Assembly (NCBI GenBank): GCA_002398405.1
Contig: DGYN01000105.1
Span: 11,633-52,950, forward strand
DNA length: 41,318 nucleotides
Direction of reading: 5' to 3'
From: Caulobacteraceae bacterium UBA5005
Lineage (GTDB): Bacteria; Pseudomonadota; Alphaproteobacteria; Caulobacterales; Caulobacteraceae
Positions 24,832-32,084 of the stretch are shown here, piece after piece. A program made the translations under genes and the position numbers. Positions within the stretch are counted from its first letter, which is position 1. The number at the start of each line of letters is the position of its first letter. The notes under the pieces are model-generated. The model was not told the origin of the DNA, searched no databases, and was given only the letters and a program-made list of their open reading frames with translations.

Positions 24832-25532
24832 CGGTTAATCCTCGCCTCGAAGCCGTCGCCGCCCTGGAACAGGCGCTGGGCCACAGCTTCACCGACCGCG
24901 ATCTGTTGAACCGCGCGCTCACCCATTCCTCGGTCGGGGACGGGGCCAAGTCCGTGCGCCACTACGAGCGGCTCGAATTCCTCGGCGACCGGGTGCTGGG
25001 CCTCCTGGCCGCCGAACGCCTGCTGGCGTTGGAGCCGGACGCGCGGGAAGGGGAGATGTCACCCAAGCTCGCGGCCCTGGTGAACGGCAAGACTTGCGCC
25101 CGCGTGGCCCGCCGGATCGGCCTTCCCGAAGCCATCAAGCTTTCCACCGGTGAGACCAAGTCTGGCGGCCGCGACAAGGACACCATCCTTGGCGACGCTT
25201 GCGAGGCCCTGATCGCCGCCCTCTATATCGACGCCGGGCTGGAGCGGACGCGGGCCTTCTTCCTCGAGGCCTGGGCCGACGAGTTTGAAACGGTCGACGC
25301 GCGGGACTCCAAGGATCCCAAGACCCAGCTGCAGGAATGGGCCCAGGGCGCCGGCCTTGGGCTTCCCCGCTATGAGGTGGTCAAGCGCTCGGGCCCCGAC
25401 CACGCCCCGCGCTTCCGCATCGCGGTAAAGGTCGAGGGCTACCAGGATGAGGTAGGCGAGGGCGGCTCGGTGCGTGAGGCCGAAAAGGCCGCCGCCGTGC
25501 TGATGCTGATGAATCGAGAGGGCAAGGCATGA
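24828..25532 (+). CDS. rnc: Ribonuclease III
   Basis: A 234-residue double-strand-specific endoribonuclease with the signature ERLEFLGDRVLGL (about 48-60) and the second acidic cluster DACEALIAALYIDAG (catalytic Glu). A C-terminal double-stranded RNA-binding domain follows (about 160-230). It processes rRNA precursors and structured mRNAs. GTG 24828 forms a GTGA overlap with lepB, and its stop overlaps era (ATGA). Confidence 0.96.
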   Translation: MTVNPRLEAVAALEQALGHSFTDRDLLNRALTHSSVGDGAKSVRHYERLEFLGDRVLGLLAAERLLALEPDAREGEMSPKLAALVNGKTCARVARRIGLPEAIKLSTGETKSGGRDKDTILGDACEALIAALYIDAGLERTRAFFLEAWADEFETVDARDSKDPKTQLQEWAQGAGLGLPRYEVVKRSGPDHAPRFRIAVKVEGYQDEVGEGGSVREAEKAAAVLMLMNREGKA

Positions 25533-26446
25533 CGCGCGCAGGATTTGTCGCGGTGATCGGCGCGCCCAACGCGGGCAAGTCGACCCTGGTCAACCGCCTG
25601 GTCGGGGCCAAGGTCTCGATCGTCACCCAAAAGGTGCAGACCACCCGATTCCCGGTGAAGGGCGTCGCCATGGCCGGCGAGAGCCAGATCGTCCTGGTCG
25701 ACACGCCCGGCATCTTCAAGCCGCGCCGCCGCCTGGACCGGGCCATGGTCCGCGCCGCCCAGACCCAGGCGGCCGACGCCGACGCTGTCGTCCATCTGCT
25801 GGACGCCCACGCCGAGGAAAGCTCCAGGGCCGGTGACAAGCGCTCGGCCGAAGACGCCGAAATGATTACTGAAAGCTATGTCAAAAGTGGCGGCAAGGTG
25901 ATCCTGGCGCTCAACAAGATCGACCTCGTCAAGCGCGACACCCTGCTGGCCCTGACCCAGCGCCTGTTCGAGAGCGGCGCCTATTCCGAGGTCTTCATGA
26001 TCTCGGCGGCCAACGGCTCCGGCGTCGAGGACCTCAAGACGCGGCTGGCCGAACTGATGCCGGAGGGGCCGTGGCTCTATCCCGCCGACCAGACCGCGGA
26101 CCTGCCGGTGCGGCTTCTCGCCGCCGAAATCACCCGCGAGAAGCTCTATCTCCGCGTCCACGAGGAATTGCCCTACGCCGCCGCCGTGGAGACCACTGCT
26201 TTCGAGGAAAAGGCCGACGGTTCGGCGAGGATCGAACAGACCATCTTTGTCGAGCGCGACAGCCAGCGCCCGATCATCCTGGGCAAGAACGGCCAGACCC
26301 TGAAATGGATTGGGCAGGCGGCGCGAACCGATCTGGCGCAAATCCTCGACCGCCCGGTGCACCTGTTCCTGCACGTGAAGGTGCAGGAAGGCTGGCAGGA
26401 GGTGCGGGAGTTTTACACGGGCGTAGGCCTCGACTTCGACGTCTGA
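25529..26446 (+). CDS. era: GTPase Era
   Basis: A 305-residue essential GTPase that binds the 3' end of 16S rRNA during 30S maturation. G1 is GAPNAGKSTL (11-20), G2 lies around TTRFPVKGV, G3 is DTPGIF and G4 is NKID. The type II KH domain occupies about 205-300 and contains QRPIILGKNGQTLKWIG. It ends the compact lepB-rnc-era block. In many Proteobacteria recO follows directly, but here about 7.2 kb intervene. Confidence 0.96.
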   Translation: MTRAGFVAVIGAPNAGKSTLVNRLVGAKVSIVTQKVQTTRFPVKGVAMAGESQIVLVDTPGIFKPRRRLDRAMVRAAQTQAADADAVVHLLDAHAEESSRAGDKRSAEDAEMITESYVKSGGKVILALNKIDLVKRDTLLALTQRLFESGAYSEVFMISAANGSGVEDLKTRLAELMPEGPWLYPADQTADLPVRLLAAEITREKLYLRVHEELPYAAAVETTAFEEKADGSARIEQTIFVERDSQRPIILGKNGQTLKWIGQAARTDLAQILDRPVHLFLHVKVQEGWQEVREFYTGVGLDFDV

Positions 26447-26455
26447 CATTCGGGC

Positions 26456-26486
26456 TTGACAGCTTCAACTACGCCTGTAGTTCTAT
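26456..26486 (+). promoter_or_regulatory. Candidate promoter of DUF2807 gene
   Basis: A perfect TTGACA -35 box (26456-26461) begins 10 nt after the era stop. TAGTTC or TTCTAT (26478-26486) are possible -10 boxes. The first BlaI-type palindrome (26469-26480) lies in the spacer, a position expected to block RNA polymerase when occupied. Confidence 0.5.
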
Positions 26487-26507
26487 GCGTGAGAACTACA
26501 AATGTAG
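26467..26507 (+). promoter_or_regulatory. Paired BlaI-type operators before DUF2807 gene
   Basis: Two palindromes of the BlaI/MecI type (TACA-like arm, short centre, TGTA arm): CTACGCCTGTAG (26469-26480, within a 16-bp AACTAC...GTAGTT palindrome from 26467) and CTACAAATGTAG (26496-26507, perfect 5-bp arms). Centres are 27 bp apart. The second site ends 3 nt before the AAGGAG ribosome-binding site. Closely similar sites precede the blaI-like gene about 0.75 kb downstream, so the same repressor probably binds both. Confidence 0.75.
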
Positions 26508-26522
26508 ATGAAGGAGCCTCTC

Positions 26523-27170
26523 ATGCGTGCTTTCCTGTCTGCCGCGGTCATTGCCGCCCTGATAGCCACGCCGGTCGTTGTTTCGGCCCAGGCCCAATCC
26601 ACCCGCAGCCTGGCGTGGGACGGGTCCTCCCGTCTGGTCCACAGCCTTGGCGGCGACCTGACCTACGTCCAGGGGACGGATGCCCGGGTGACGGTGACCG
26701 GTGATGCTGAATTCGTCAGCCTGGTTATCGTCAAGAATGGCGTGCTCACCATCGATCATGAGCGGGCCAAGGATTACTGGACGCAAAACAGGCGGACGGG
26801 GCCGGTGAAGGTGACCGTCACCGCGCCGTCGGTGGACCACATCGTCTTCAATTCGGGCGGTGAGCTGGCCATCCGGGGTTACGCGCAGCCCTCCCTCCAT
26901 CTGACCCTGAACGGGAGCGGCAAGACCATGGTCGCCGGGACCACCGAAGATCTTGATCTCACGCTCAATGGCCACGGCCGCGCCGACTTGAGCGCGCTCA
27001 ATGCCGGCAACGCCCGGGTCGTCAACAATGGACGGGGCGACATTGACTTGGCCGCCAGCGAGACGGTGAACGTGCGCGTCGCCGGCGGTGGCGTCGTGCG
27101 CCTCCTGAAGACCCCGCGCACATTGACCAAGCGTGTGATCGGCGGTGGGCAGGTGATCACAGCCGGCTGA
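26523..27170 (+). CDS. Periplasmic DUF2807 (head GIN domain) protein
   Basis: A 215-residue protein with AAGGAG (26511-26516) six bases before ATG 26523. A signal peptide (about 1-23) ends VVSAQA. The mature protein is made of repeated short strands with many Gly, Ser and Asn turns (LHLTLNGSGKTMVAG, LDLTLNGHGRADLSAL, RVVNNGRGDIDLAAS), typical of PF10988, the putative autotransporter-adhesin head GIN domain, which forms a beta-solenoid-like fold. It closely parallels residues about 570-755 of the M56 protein encoded 0.46 kb downstream: RSLAWDG versus RTLPWTG, KVTVTAPSV versus KIVVTAPAV, RVIGGGQV versus RVFGSGRI. Its biochemical role is unknown. The operators imply BlaI control. Confidence 0.88.
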   Translation: MRAFLSAAVIAALIATPVVVSAQAQSTRSLAWDGSSRLVHSLGGDLTYVQGTDARVTVTGDAEFVSLVIVKNGVLTIDHERAKDYWTQNRRTGPVKVTVTAPSVDHIVFNSGGELAIRGYAQPSLHLTLNGSGKTMVAGTTEDLDLTLNGHGRADLSALNAGNARVVNNGRGDIDLAASETVNVRVAGGGVVRLLKTPRTLTKRVIGGGQVITAG

Positions 27171-27222
27171 TCCTTGCGCCCGTCGGCGCGGTGAGGCCAA
27201 GCTTGCCTCATTTCCGCCATAT

Positions 27223-27259
27223 CTACGGGCGTAGTTCTGGACTCAAACTACGGATGTAG
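27223..27259 (+). promoter_or_regulatory. Paired BlaI-type operators before blaI-M56 operon
   Basis: CTACGGGCGTAG (27223-27234, perfect arms CTACG/CGTAG) and CTACGGATGTAG (27248-27259), centres 25 bp apart and ending 7 nt before the blaI-like ATG. They share the CTAC...GTAG frame with the sites at 26469-26507 and imply autoregulation. No convincing -35/-10 pair could be picked out. Confidence 0.72.
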
Positions 27260-27266
27260 ATGAACT

Positions 27267-27635
27267 ATGAATATCACCGCCGCTGAAGCCGAATTGATGA
27301 AGGTGCTGTGGGAGCGCAGCCCGATCCCGTCAGAGGAGCTGGTCGCCGCCCTTGGCCCCGCCCAGAGCTGGAGCGAGACAACGATCCGCACCCTGTTGTC
27401 GCGCCTTGTCAAGAAGGGCGCGGTGGCGACCGTGGCCGAGGGCCGGCGCTTTCTCTACCGGCCGATGGTCAGCCGCGACGACTATCTGCACGACGAAAGC
27501 CGCGGCTTGATCGAGCGGTTGTTCGATGGCCGGGTCGGGCCCTTCGTCGCCCAGCTGTCAGCGCGGGAAAAGCTTTCGCCTGAAGACATCGCCGACCTGA
27601 AGCGGCTGATCGGGGAGCTGGAAGATGGCGAGTGA
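27267..27635 (+). CDS. BlaI/MecI-family repressor
   Basis: A 122-residue winged-helix repressor. ITAAEAELMKVLWERSPI and the recognition region WSETTIRTLLSRLVKKGAV followed by a wing (VAEGRRFLYRPMVSRDDY) are the BlaI/MecI/CopY DNA-binding domain. The C-terminal third (about 80-122) is the dimerisation helix region that, in BlaI, is cut to inactivate the repressor. It probably represses its own operon and the DUF2807 gene through the paired palindromes. Its stop overlaps the M56 gene start by 11 nt, so repressor and protease are translationally coupled, as in blaI-blaR1 pairs. Confidence 0.93.
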   Translation: MNITAAEAELMKVLWERSPIPSEELVAALGPAQSWSETTIRTLLSRLVKKGAVATVAEGRRFLYRPMVSRDDYLHDESRGLIERLFDGRVGPFVAQLSAREKLSPEDIADLKRLIGELEDGE

Positions 27636-29922
27636 GATCCTCGCGGTTCTGATCCGCATCAACCTCGCCGCCGCCGCGGCGATTCTGCTAGTGCTTCTGC
27701 TTCGCCAACCGGTTCGGCGCATCGCCGGGCCGCTGGTGGCCTACGCCCTTTGGCTCGCTGTGCCGGTTGCGGCGATCGCCAGCCTCGCGCCGCCGCGCAA
27801 GGTCGTCACCTTTGTCCCCCAAGCCGCGTCCCAGCCGATCACCGCTGTTGGCGACAGTGACGGGTTCGCCGGCATCGAAGCCTTTGAGGCGCCCGCTTCC
27901 CTCCTTTCCGCCATCGATTGGATGGCCGCCGGCGTGGCGGTGTGGCTGATCGTGGCTCTCGGGGCAGTCGCTTGGCTCGCTTGGCGACAGCACCGGTTCC
28001 TGCGCCATGTCGGAAAGACCGAGCGGCGCGGCGCGCGCATCCACGCCCTGCGCTCCGATGTCGGCCCGGCCGTGGTCGGCGTCCTGAAACCTAGGATTCT
28101 GGTCCCCGCCGATTTTGACGCCCGCTTCAGCCCGCGCGAACAGGACGTGGTCCTGGCGCACGAGACCTTTCACTTGAAGCAAGGCCATGCTCAGACCAAC
28201 GCCGCCGTTCTGCTGGCCCAGTGCCTCAACTGGTTCAACCCGTTGATCCATGTGGCGGGACGTCTGCTGCGCCTGGACCAGGAACTGGCCTGCGACGCGG
28301 CTGTGGTCGCCCGCTATCCCAAGGCGCGCCGCTCCTATGCCGAGGCCATGCTGAAGACTCAGCTTGCGCCCACCGCCCTGCCGCTCGGGTGCTACTGGCC
28401 GGCCAAGGGCGCCTCGGCGCTCAAGCAGAGGCTCGCCATGCTCCAAGTGGCCCCGCCGCCGCCCTGGCGGATGGGAGCAGGGGTGATGGCGGCGCTTTCG
28501 CTTTCCGCCGCCGCCGGTGTCGCCGCCTGGGCGGCTCAGCCGCCAAAGATCGTGCATGTCGCTGCGCCTCCCGCAGCGCGGGCGGCGCCCAAGGCGCCCG
28601 CGACCGCCAAAGTCCAATTGGCGCAAAACGCCCCTGAGACCTCGCTCGCGGTAATGGCGGATCTGCCCGCCGCCGAGGTGGCAAAAGTACAGGTCGAAGC
28701 CTTGGCCATTGCTGACAGCGCCACTGCGGGCGGTTTTGTGGAACAGGCCCGCACGGAGCTGACGGAAGAGCTCAATCAGGCTCGCCAAGATCTTGAGGCG
28801 GTCCGTCGAAGCGGCGCTGGCGACGAGGAGGTGCAGGATGCCCTGATGGAAGTTCGCTACATGGAAGCGGCGCTCGAATCCTTTGGCCGCGCGGCCAACC
28901 CAAAGCGTCGCGCCATTGCGCCGCGCCCGCCCCGTGACGTCGTCAGCGTCATGCCTGGGCATACGGTCATGGTGGAGACTTCTACGGTGACGCCTGACGG
29001 AAGGGCGATCGGGGGCGAGGGCGTGTTCACCGCCGGCGATTCCAATATTGGCGGTTCCTACACGGGCGACGCACATTACAGCCTGATCTCCGACATTCGT
29101 CAGATTGGCGATCAGGTGGAGTTGACGCCCAAATTCTACCTGGACGGCAAGCTGATCGGGACGACGGTGGTCCGCCTCCATTCCGGCGAAACCCGTGACG
29201 TGCCGCTCAGCAACGGCCAGGTCATTCGCGCCGCGGTCAAGATTAAGCAACTGCGGACGGCGAAAGCGCTCGATGGCCGGACCTACGCTTCGGCCTACGC
29301 CACCGCCGCGGCCTATTCCGCGCTGGGAGATGTTACGACCCGCACCCTGCCTTGGACTGGCCAGGAGCTCGCGGTCAATCTCAGCGCCGACGTCGTCTAT
29401 CGCCGTGGGTCCGCCGCGAGCGTCGCCATCACCGGGCCCCAAGAAGCGGTCGACCGGGTGGTCGTCGATGACGGCGCTATCCGTTTTCAGCGGGACTCGA
29501 TGCAGCGGTTCGAGCGCATGCCGCGACTCAAGATTGTGGTCACCGCGCCGGCGGTTACCGAATTCCGCGCCAGTGGGTCGCAGGTCCTGACGATCCAGGA
29601 CTATGCCGCCGATGACATTGATATCCACGTCAGTGGCTCTGCGACGGTGCGCGTGTCCGGGCGGACGCGTGTCGCCGATATGCTGCTCTCAGGCTCAGGG
29701 CGGATTGATCTGAGCGCCCTTAGAATTGGCGAGGGCGATTTCAGAGTGTCGGGCTCCGGCTCCATTCTGGCCGGGACCGTCGAAGATGCCTCTGCTGTGG
29801 TCAGCGGTTCGGGCGTGATACGCTTCAACGCCCAGCCGCGCGCGCTTTCCCAACGCGTTTTCGGATCAGGACGCATCATCCTGCCAGACCGGGCGGCTAA
29901 GTCGCCGCCTAGGACCAGCTAG
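27625..29922 (+). CDS. M56 (BlaR1-like) membrane protease with DUF2807 sensor
   Basis: A 765-residue protein. Hydrophobic helices lie at about 8-27, 36-54, 100-120 and 284-304. Between helices 3 and 4 lies the M56 zinc protease site HETFH (179-183) with the third ligand Glu220 in LDQELACDAAV, as in BlaR1. The rest (about 305-765) should be periplasmic: an Ala/Pro linker, a probable coiled coil (about 370-425), a beta-rich region (about 435-545), and a C-terminal DUF2807 repeat domain (about 568-755) similar to the free protein encoded upstream. The penicillin-binding sensor of BlaR1, with its SxxK motif, is absent. It is expected to transmit an envelope signal and cause cleavage of the coupled repressor. 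Ligand and cleavage are inferred. Confidence 0.88.
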   Translation: MASEILAVLIRINLAAAAAILLVLLLRQPVRRIAGPLVAYALWLAVPVAAIASLAPPRKVVTFVPQAASQPITAVGDSDGFAGIEAFEAPASLLSAIDWMAAGVAVWLIVALGAVAWLAWRQHRFLRHVGKTERRGARIHALRSDVGPAVVGVLKPRILVPADFDARFSPREQDVVLAHETFHLKQGHAQTNAAVLLAQCLNWFNPLIHVAGRLLRLDQELACDAAVVARYPKARRSYAEAMLKTQLAPTALPLGCYWPAKGASALKQRLAMLQVAPPPPWRMGAGVMAALSLSAAAGVAAWAAQPPKIVHVAAPPAARAAPKAPATAKVQLAQNAPETSLAVMADLPAAEVAKVQVEALAIADSATAGGFVEQARTELTEELNQARQDLEAVRRSGAGDEEVQDALMEVRYMEAALESFGRAANPKRRAIAPRPPRDVVSVMPGHTVMVETSTVTPDGRAIGGEGVFTAGDSNIGGSYTGDAHYSLISDIRQIGDQVELTPKFYLDGKLIGTTVVRLHSGETRDVPLSNGQVIRAAVKIKQLRTAKALDGRTYASAYATAAAYSALGDVTTRTLPWTGQELAVNLSADVVYRRGSAASVAITGPQEAVDRVVVDDGAIRFQRDSMQRFERMPRLKIVVTAPAVTEFRASGSQVLTIQDYAADDIDIHVSGSATVRVSGRTRVADMLLSGSGRIDLSALRIGEGDFRVSGSGSILAGTVEDASAVVSGSGVIRFNAQPRALSQRVFGSGRIILPDRAAKSPPRTS

Positions 29923-29931
29923 ACCCCGGCC

Positions 29932-29949
29932 GCCAAGGGCCGCCTTGGC
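29932..29949 (+). terminator. Weak hairpin after M56 gene
   Basis: GCCAAGG (29932-29938), loop GCCG, CCTTGGC (29943-29949): a 7-bp perfect stem shortly after the M56 stop. No T run follows, so it may be only a weak or factor-dependent stop. Confidence 0.35.
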
Positions 29950-30021
29950 CCCCGTCTCTCGCAAAGACCCGTCAGCCCTTGGGGCGCCGGCTAACCCCCT
30001 GCGCCAAGATCAGGAGCCCCC

Positions 30022-32055
30022 ATGCCCGCAATCCTCCTCGCGTCCCTCGCGCTCGTTGCGGCTGAACAGCCGCCTGCGCAGCCTGCCCCGACCCCGCCGT
30101 CCGCCGCGGCGGCGACCGAAGGCGCCAAGGTCGTGCCCTATCCCGCCGCCTTCTTCGCACAGTACCGGCCGGATACAGCGATGGACATGCTAAACCGCCT
30201 GCCGGGTTTCACCCTGGACGGTGGGGGCGGCCAGCGGGGCTTTGCGGGCGGGGAGGGCAATGTCCGCCTCGACGGCCAGCTTCCCGCGTCACGTGGCGAC
30301 AACATGACCGCCATCCTGCGCCGTATCCCCGCGTCCTCCATCGAGCGCATCGACCTGGTCACCGGCGGGGCCGAGGGCATCGACATGCAGGGCCAGTCGG
30401 TTATCGCCAACATCATCCGTAAGCCCGGCGGAGGCGTTCAGGTCACCACCATGGCCGGCATGACCGTCTATGAGGACCGCGACGCCGTTCCGACAGCGCG
30501 CCTGGAGGTCCAGAAGTCTGATAACGGCCGTCTGCTGGAGGGGATTGCCCTCTATTTCGACGAGCCGTTCGGCGCTTCCGGGACCCGCGTCCGAGGCCTG
30601 ACCACGCCGGTCAATTCTCGCTATGACAACGTCGTACTGAACGAAAACGCCCGGGTCAGCGGAGCCTATGAGACCCCGCTCATCGGGGGCAAGGTCCGGG
30701 TCAACGCCACTTTTGGCCAGACTGAAACAGACGTATCCACCGTCGACACACCGATCGACACAATCCCGCCATCCGTCGAGCTGAACCATGGGATCGCTCA
30801 GATCGCCGAAGCCGGCGGCCGCTATTCCCGCACCCTGGCCGGCGGCGCCGTGATCGAGGCGTCGCTGTTTCATCAGTACCGGCGCAACGACAACGACGCC
30901 AACTTCACCCAAGGGACGCTCACCCAACGCTTTGTTTCAAAAAACCGGATCAATGAAGACATCCTACGCGGCGTCGTGCGTCTGCCCAAACGCGGCGCCT
31001 GGGCCTTCGACGGCGGCGCGGAGACTGCCTTCAACGCGCTCGATTCCGCCAGCAACCTGATCGTCAACGGCGCACCGGTGGCGGTCGCCAACAGCGAGAC
31101 CGAAGTCGACGAGATCCGTGGCGAGGTGTTCGGCACCGCCGTCTGGACCCTCAGCCCCAAGTTCAACCTGCAGATGGGTCTTCGGGTCGAGGCCTCGACC
31201 ATCACCACCGACGGCGCCGCCGACCTCGAAAAGAGCCTCACCTTTCTCAAACCTCGCCTGGTGGCGACCTGGCTGCCGGCCAAGGAACACCTCGCGGTCC
31301 TGCGTCTTGAGCGCTCGGTCGACCAGCTGTCGTTCAGCGACTTCTCGGCCAGCGCTTCCCTAACCAACGGCATCATCGTCAGCGGCGCCCCGGAACTTGA
31401 TCCCGCCGAGAACCTGACAATTGAAGCCCGCTACGAATACCGCTTCGCCGGGCGGGGCGCCTTCGTGGCCGCCTACACCCACATGGACATCGACAATGTC
31501 GTCGGCCGCACCCTGTTCATCACGCCGACGGGGACTATCGAGGCGTCGGACAATATCGGCTCTGGCACGCGCGATTTTGTCTCCGCGATCCTCACCGCCC
31601 CGCTGGACAAGGTTGGGGTGCCCGGTGGTTTGCTCCGGCTTGCCACCATTCACCGCTCCTCGAGCATCATCGATCCGGTCACCAAGACCGGGCGGCGCTT
31701 TTCCAACGAAACCCCCTGGGAATGGGGCCTGAACTTCAGCCAGGACATCCCCAAGTCCAAATGGCGCTGGGGCGTCGACGCCTTCACGGTTGGCGACCTG
31801 GTCACGTATCTGCCGCGGGAAACGCAGGTTGGTGCGGTGACCTACAACGTCGCGGCATGGCTCGAATATAAGCCGGCGGCCAACGTCACCGTCCGGTTCG
31901 ACGGGCTCAATCTTACAGACCGGGAATCGGTCTTCATCCGGGAGCGTTATGCCGGTGACCGCAGCAGCGGCGTGGTGAACTTCCGGGATGTGCGCGAGAC
32001 CCACGGGCTAAATGGTGGACGCGGGTACAAGCTGACAATCCGCAAGTCCTTCTAG
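30022..32055 (+). CDS. TonB-dependent outer-membrane receptor
   Basis: A 677-residue protein with an AGGAG ribosome-binding site before ATG 30022. A short signal peptide (ending about residue 14, LVAAEQ) is followed by a Pro/Ala-rich stretch. The plug domain (about 35-135) has MDMLNRLPGFTLDGG, a VRLDGQ motif and RIDLVTGGAEGIDMQGQSVIANIIRK, then a beta-barrel to the terminal Phe (IRKSF), the usual BAM recognition end. It imports a substrate through the outer membrane using TonB energy; the substrate cannot be inferred. No transport partner gene is adjacent. It lies 99 bp after the M56 gene and may or may not belong to that regulon. Confidence 0.9.
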   Translation: MPAILLASLALVAAEQPPAQPAPTPPSAAAATEGAKVVPYPAAFFAQYRPDTAMDMLNRLPGFTLDGGGGQRGFAGGEGNVRLDGQLPASRGDNMTAILRRIPASSIERIDLVTGGAEGIDMQGQSVIANIIRKPGGGVQVTTMAGMTVYEDRDAVPTARLEVQKSDNGRLLEGIALYFDEPFGASGTRVRGLTTPVNSRYDNVVLNENARVSGAYETPLIGGKVRVNATFGQTETDVSTVDTPIDTIPPSVELNHGIAQIAEAGGRYSRTLAGGAVIEASLFHQYRRNDNDANFTQGTLTQRFVSKNRINEDILRGVVRLPKRGAWAFDGGAETAFNALDSASNLIVNGAPVAVANSETEVDEIRGEVFGTAVWTLSPKFNLQMGLRVEASTITTDGAADLEKSLTFLKPRLVATWLPAKEHLAVLRLERSVDQLSFSDFSASASLTNGIIVSGAPELDPAENLTIEARYEYRFAGRGAFVAAYTHMDIDNVVGRTLFITPTGTIEASDNIGSGTRDFVSAILTAPLDKVGVPGGLLRLATIHRSSSIIDPVTKTGRRFSNETPWEWGLNFSQDIPKSKWRWGVDAFTVGDLVTYLPRETQVGAVTYNVAAWLEYKPAANVTVRFDGLNLTDRESVFIRERYAGDRSSGVVNFRDVRETHGLNGGRGYKLTIRKSF

Positions 32056-32084
32056 GGACGGGGCGGTTGGGATAGCTTCGCCGT

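Noticed and set aside
27688..29628. Long reverse-strand open frame (646 codons) opposite the M56 gene
   Set aside because: Composition-driven shadow of a GC-rich gene; no recognisable motif, while the forward frame has HETFH, helices and the DUF2807 repeats.
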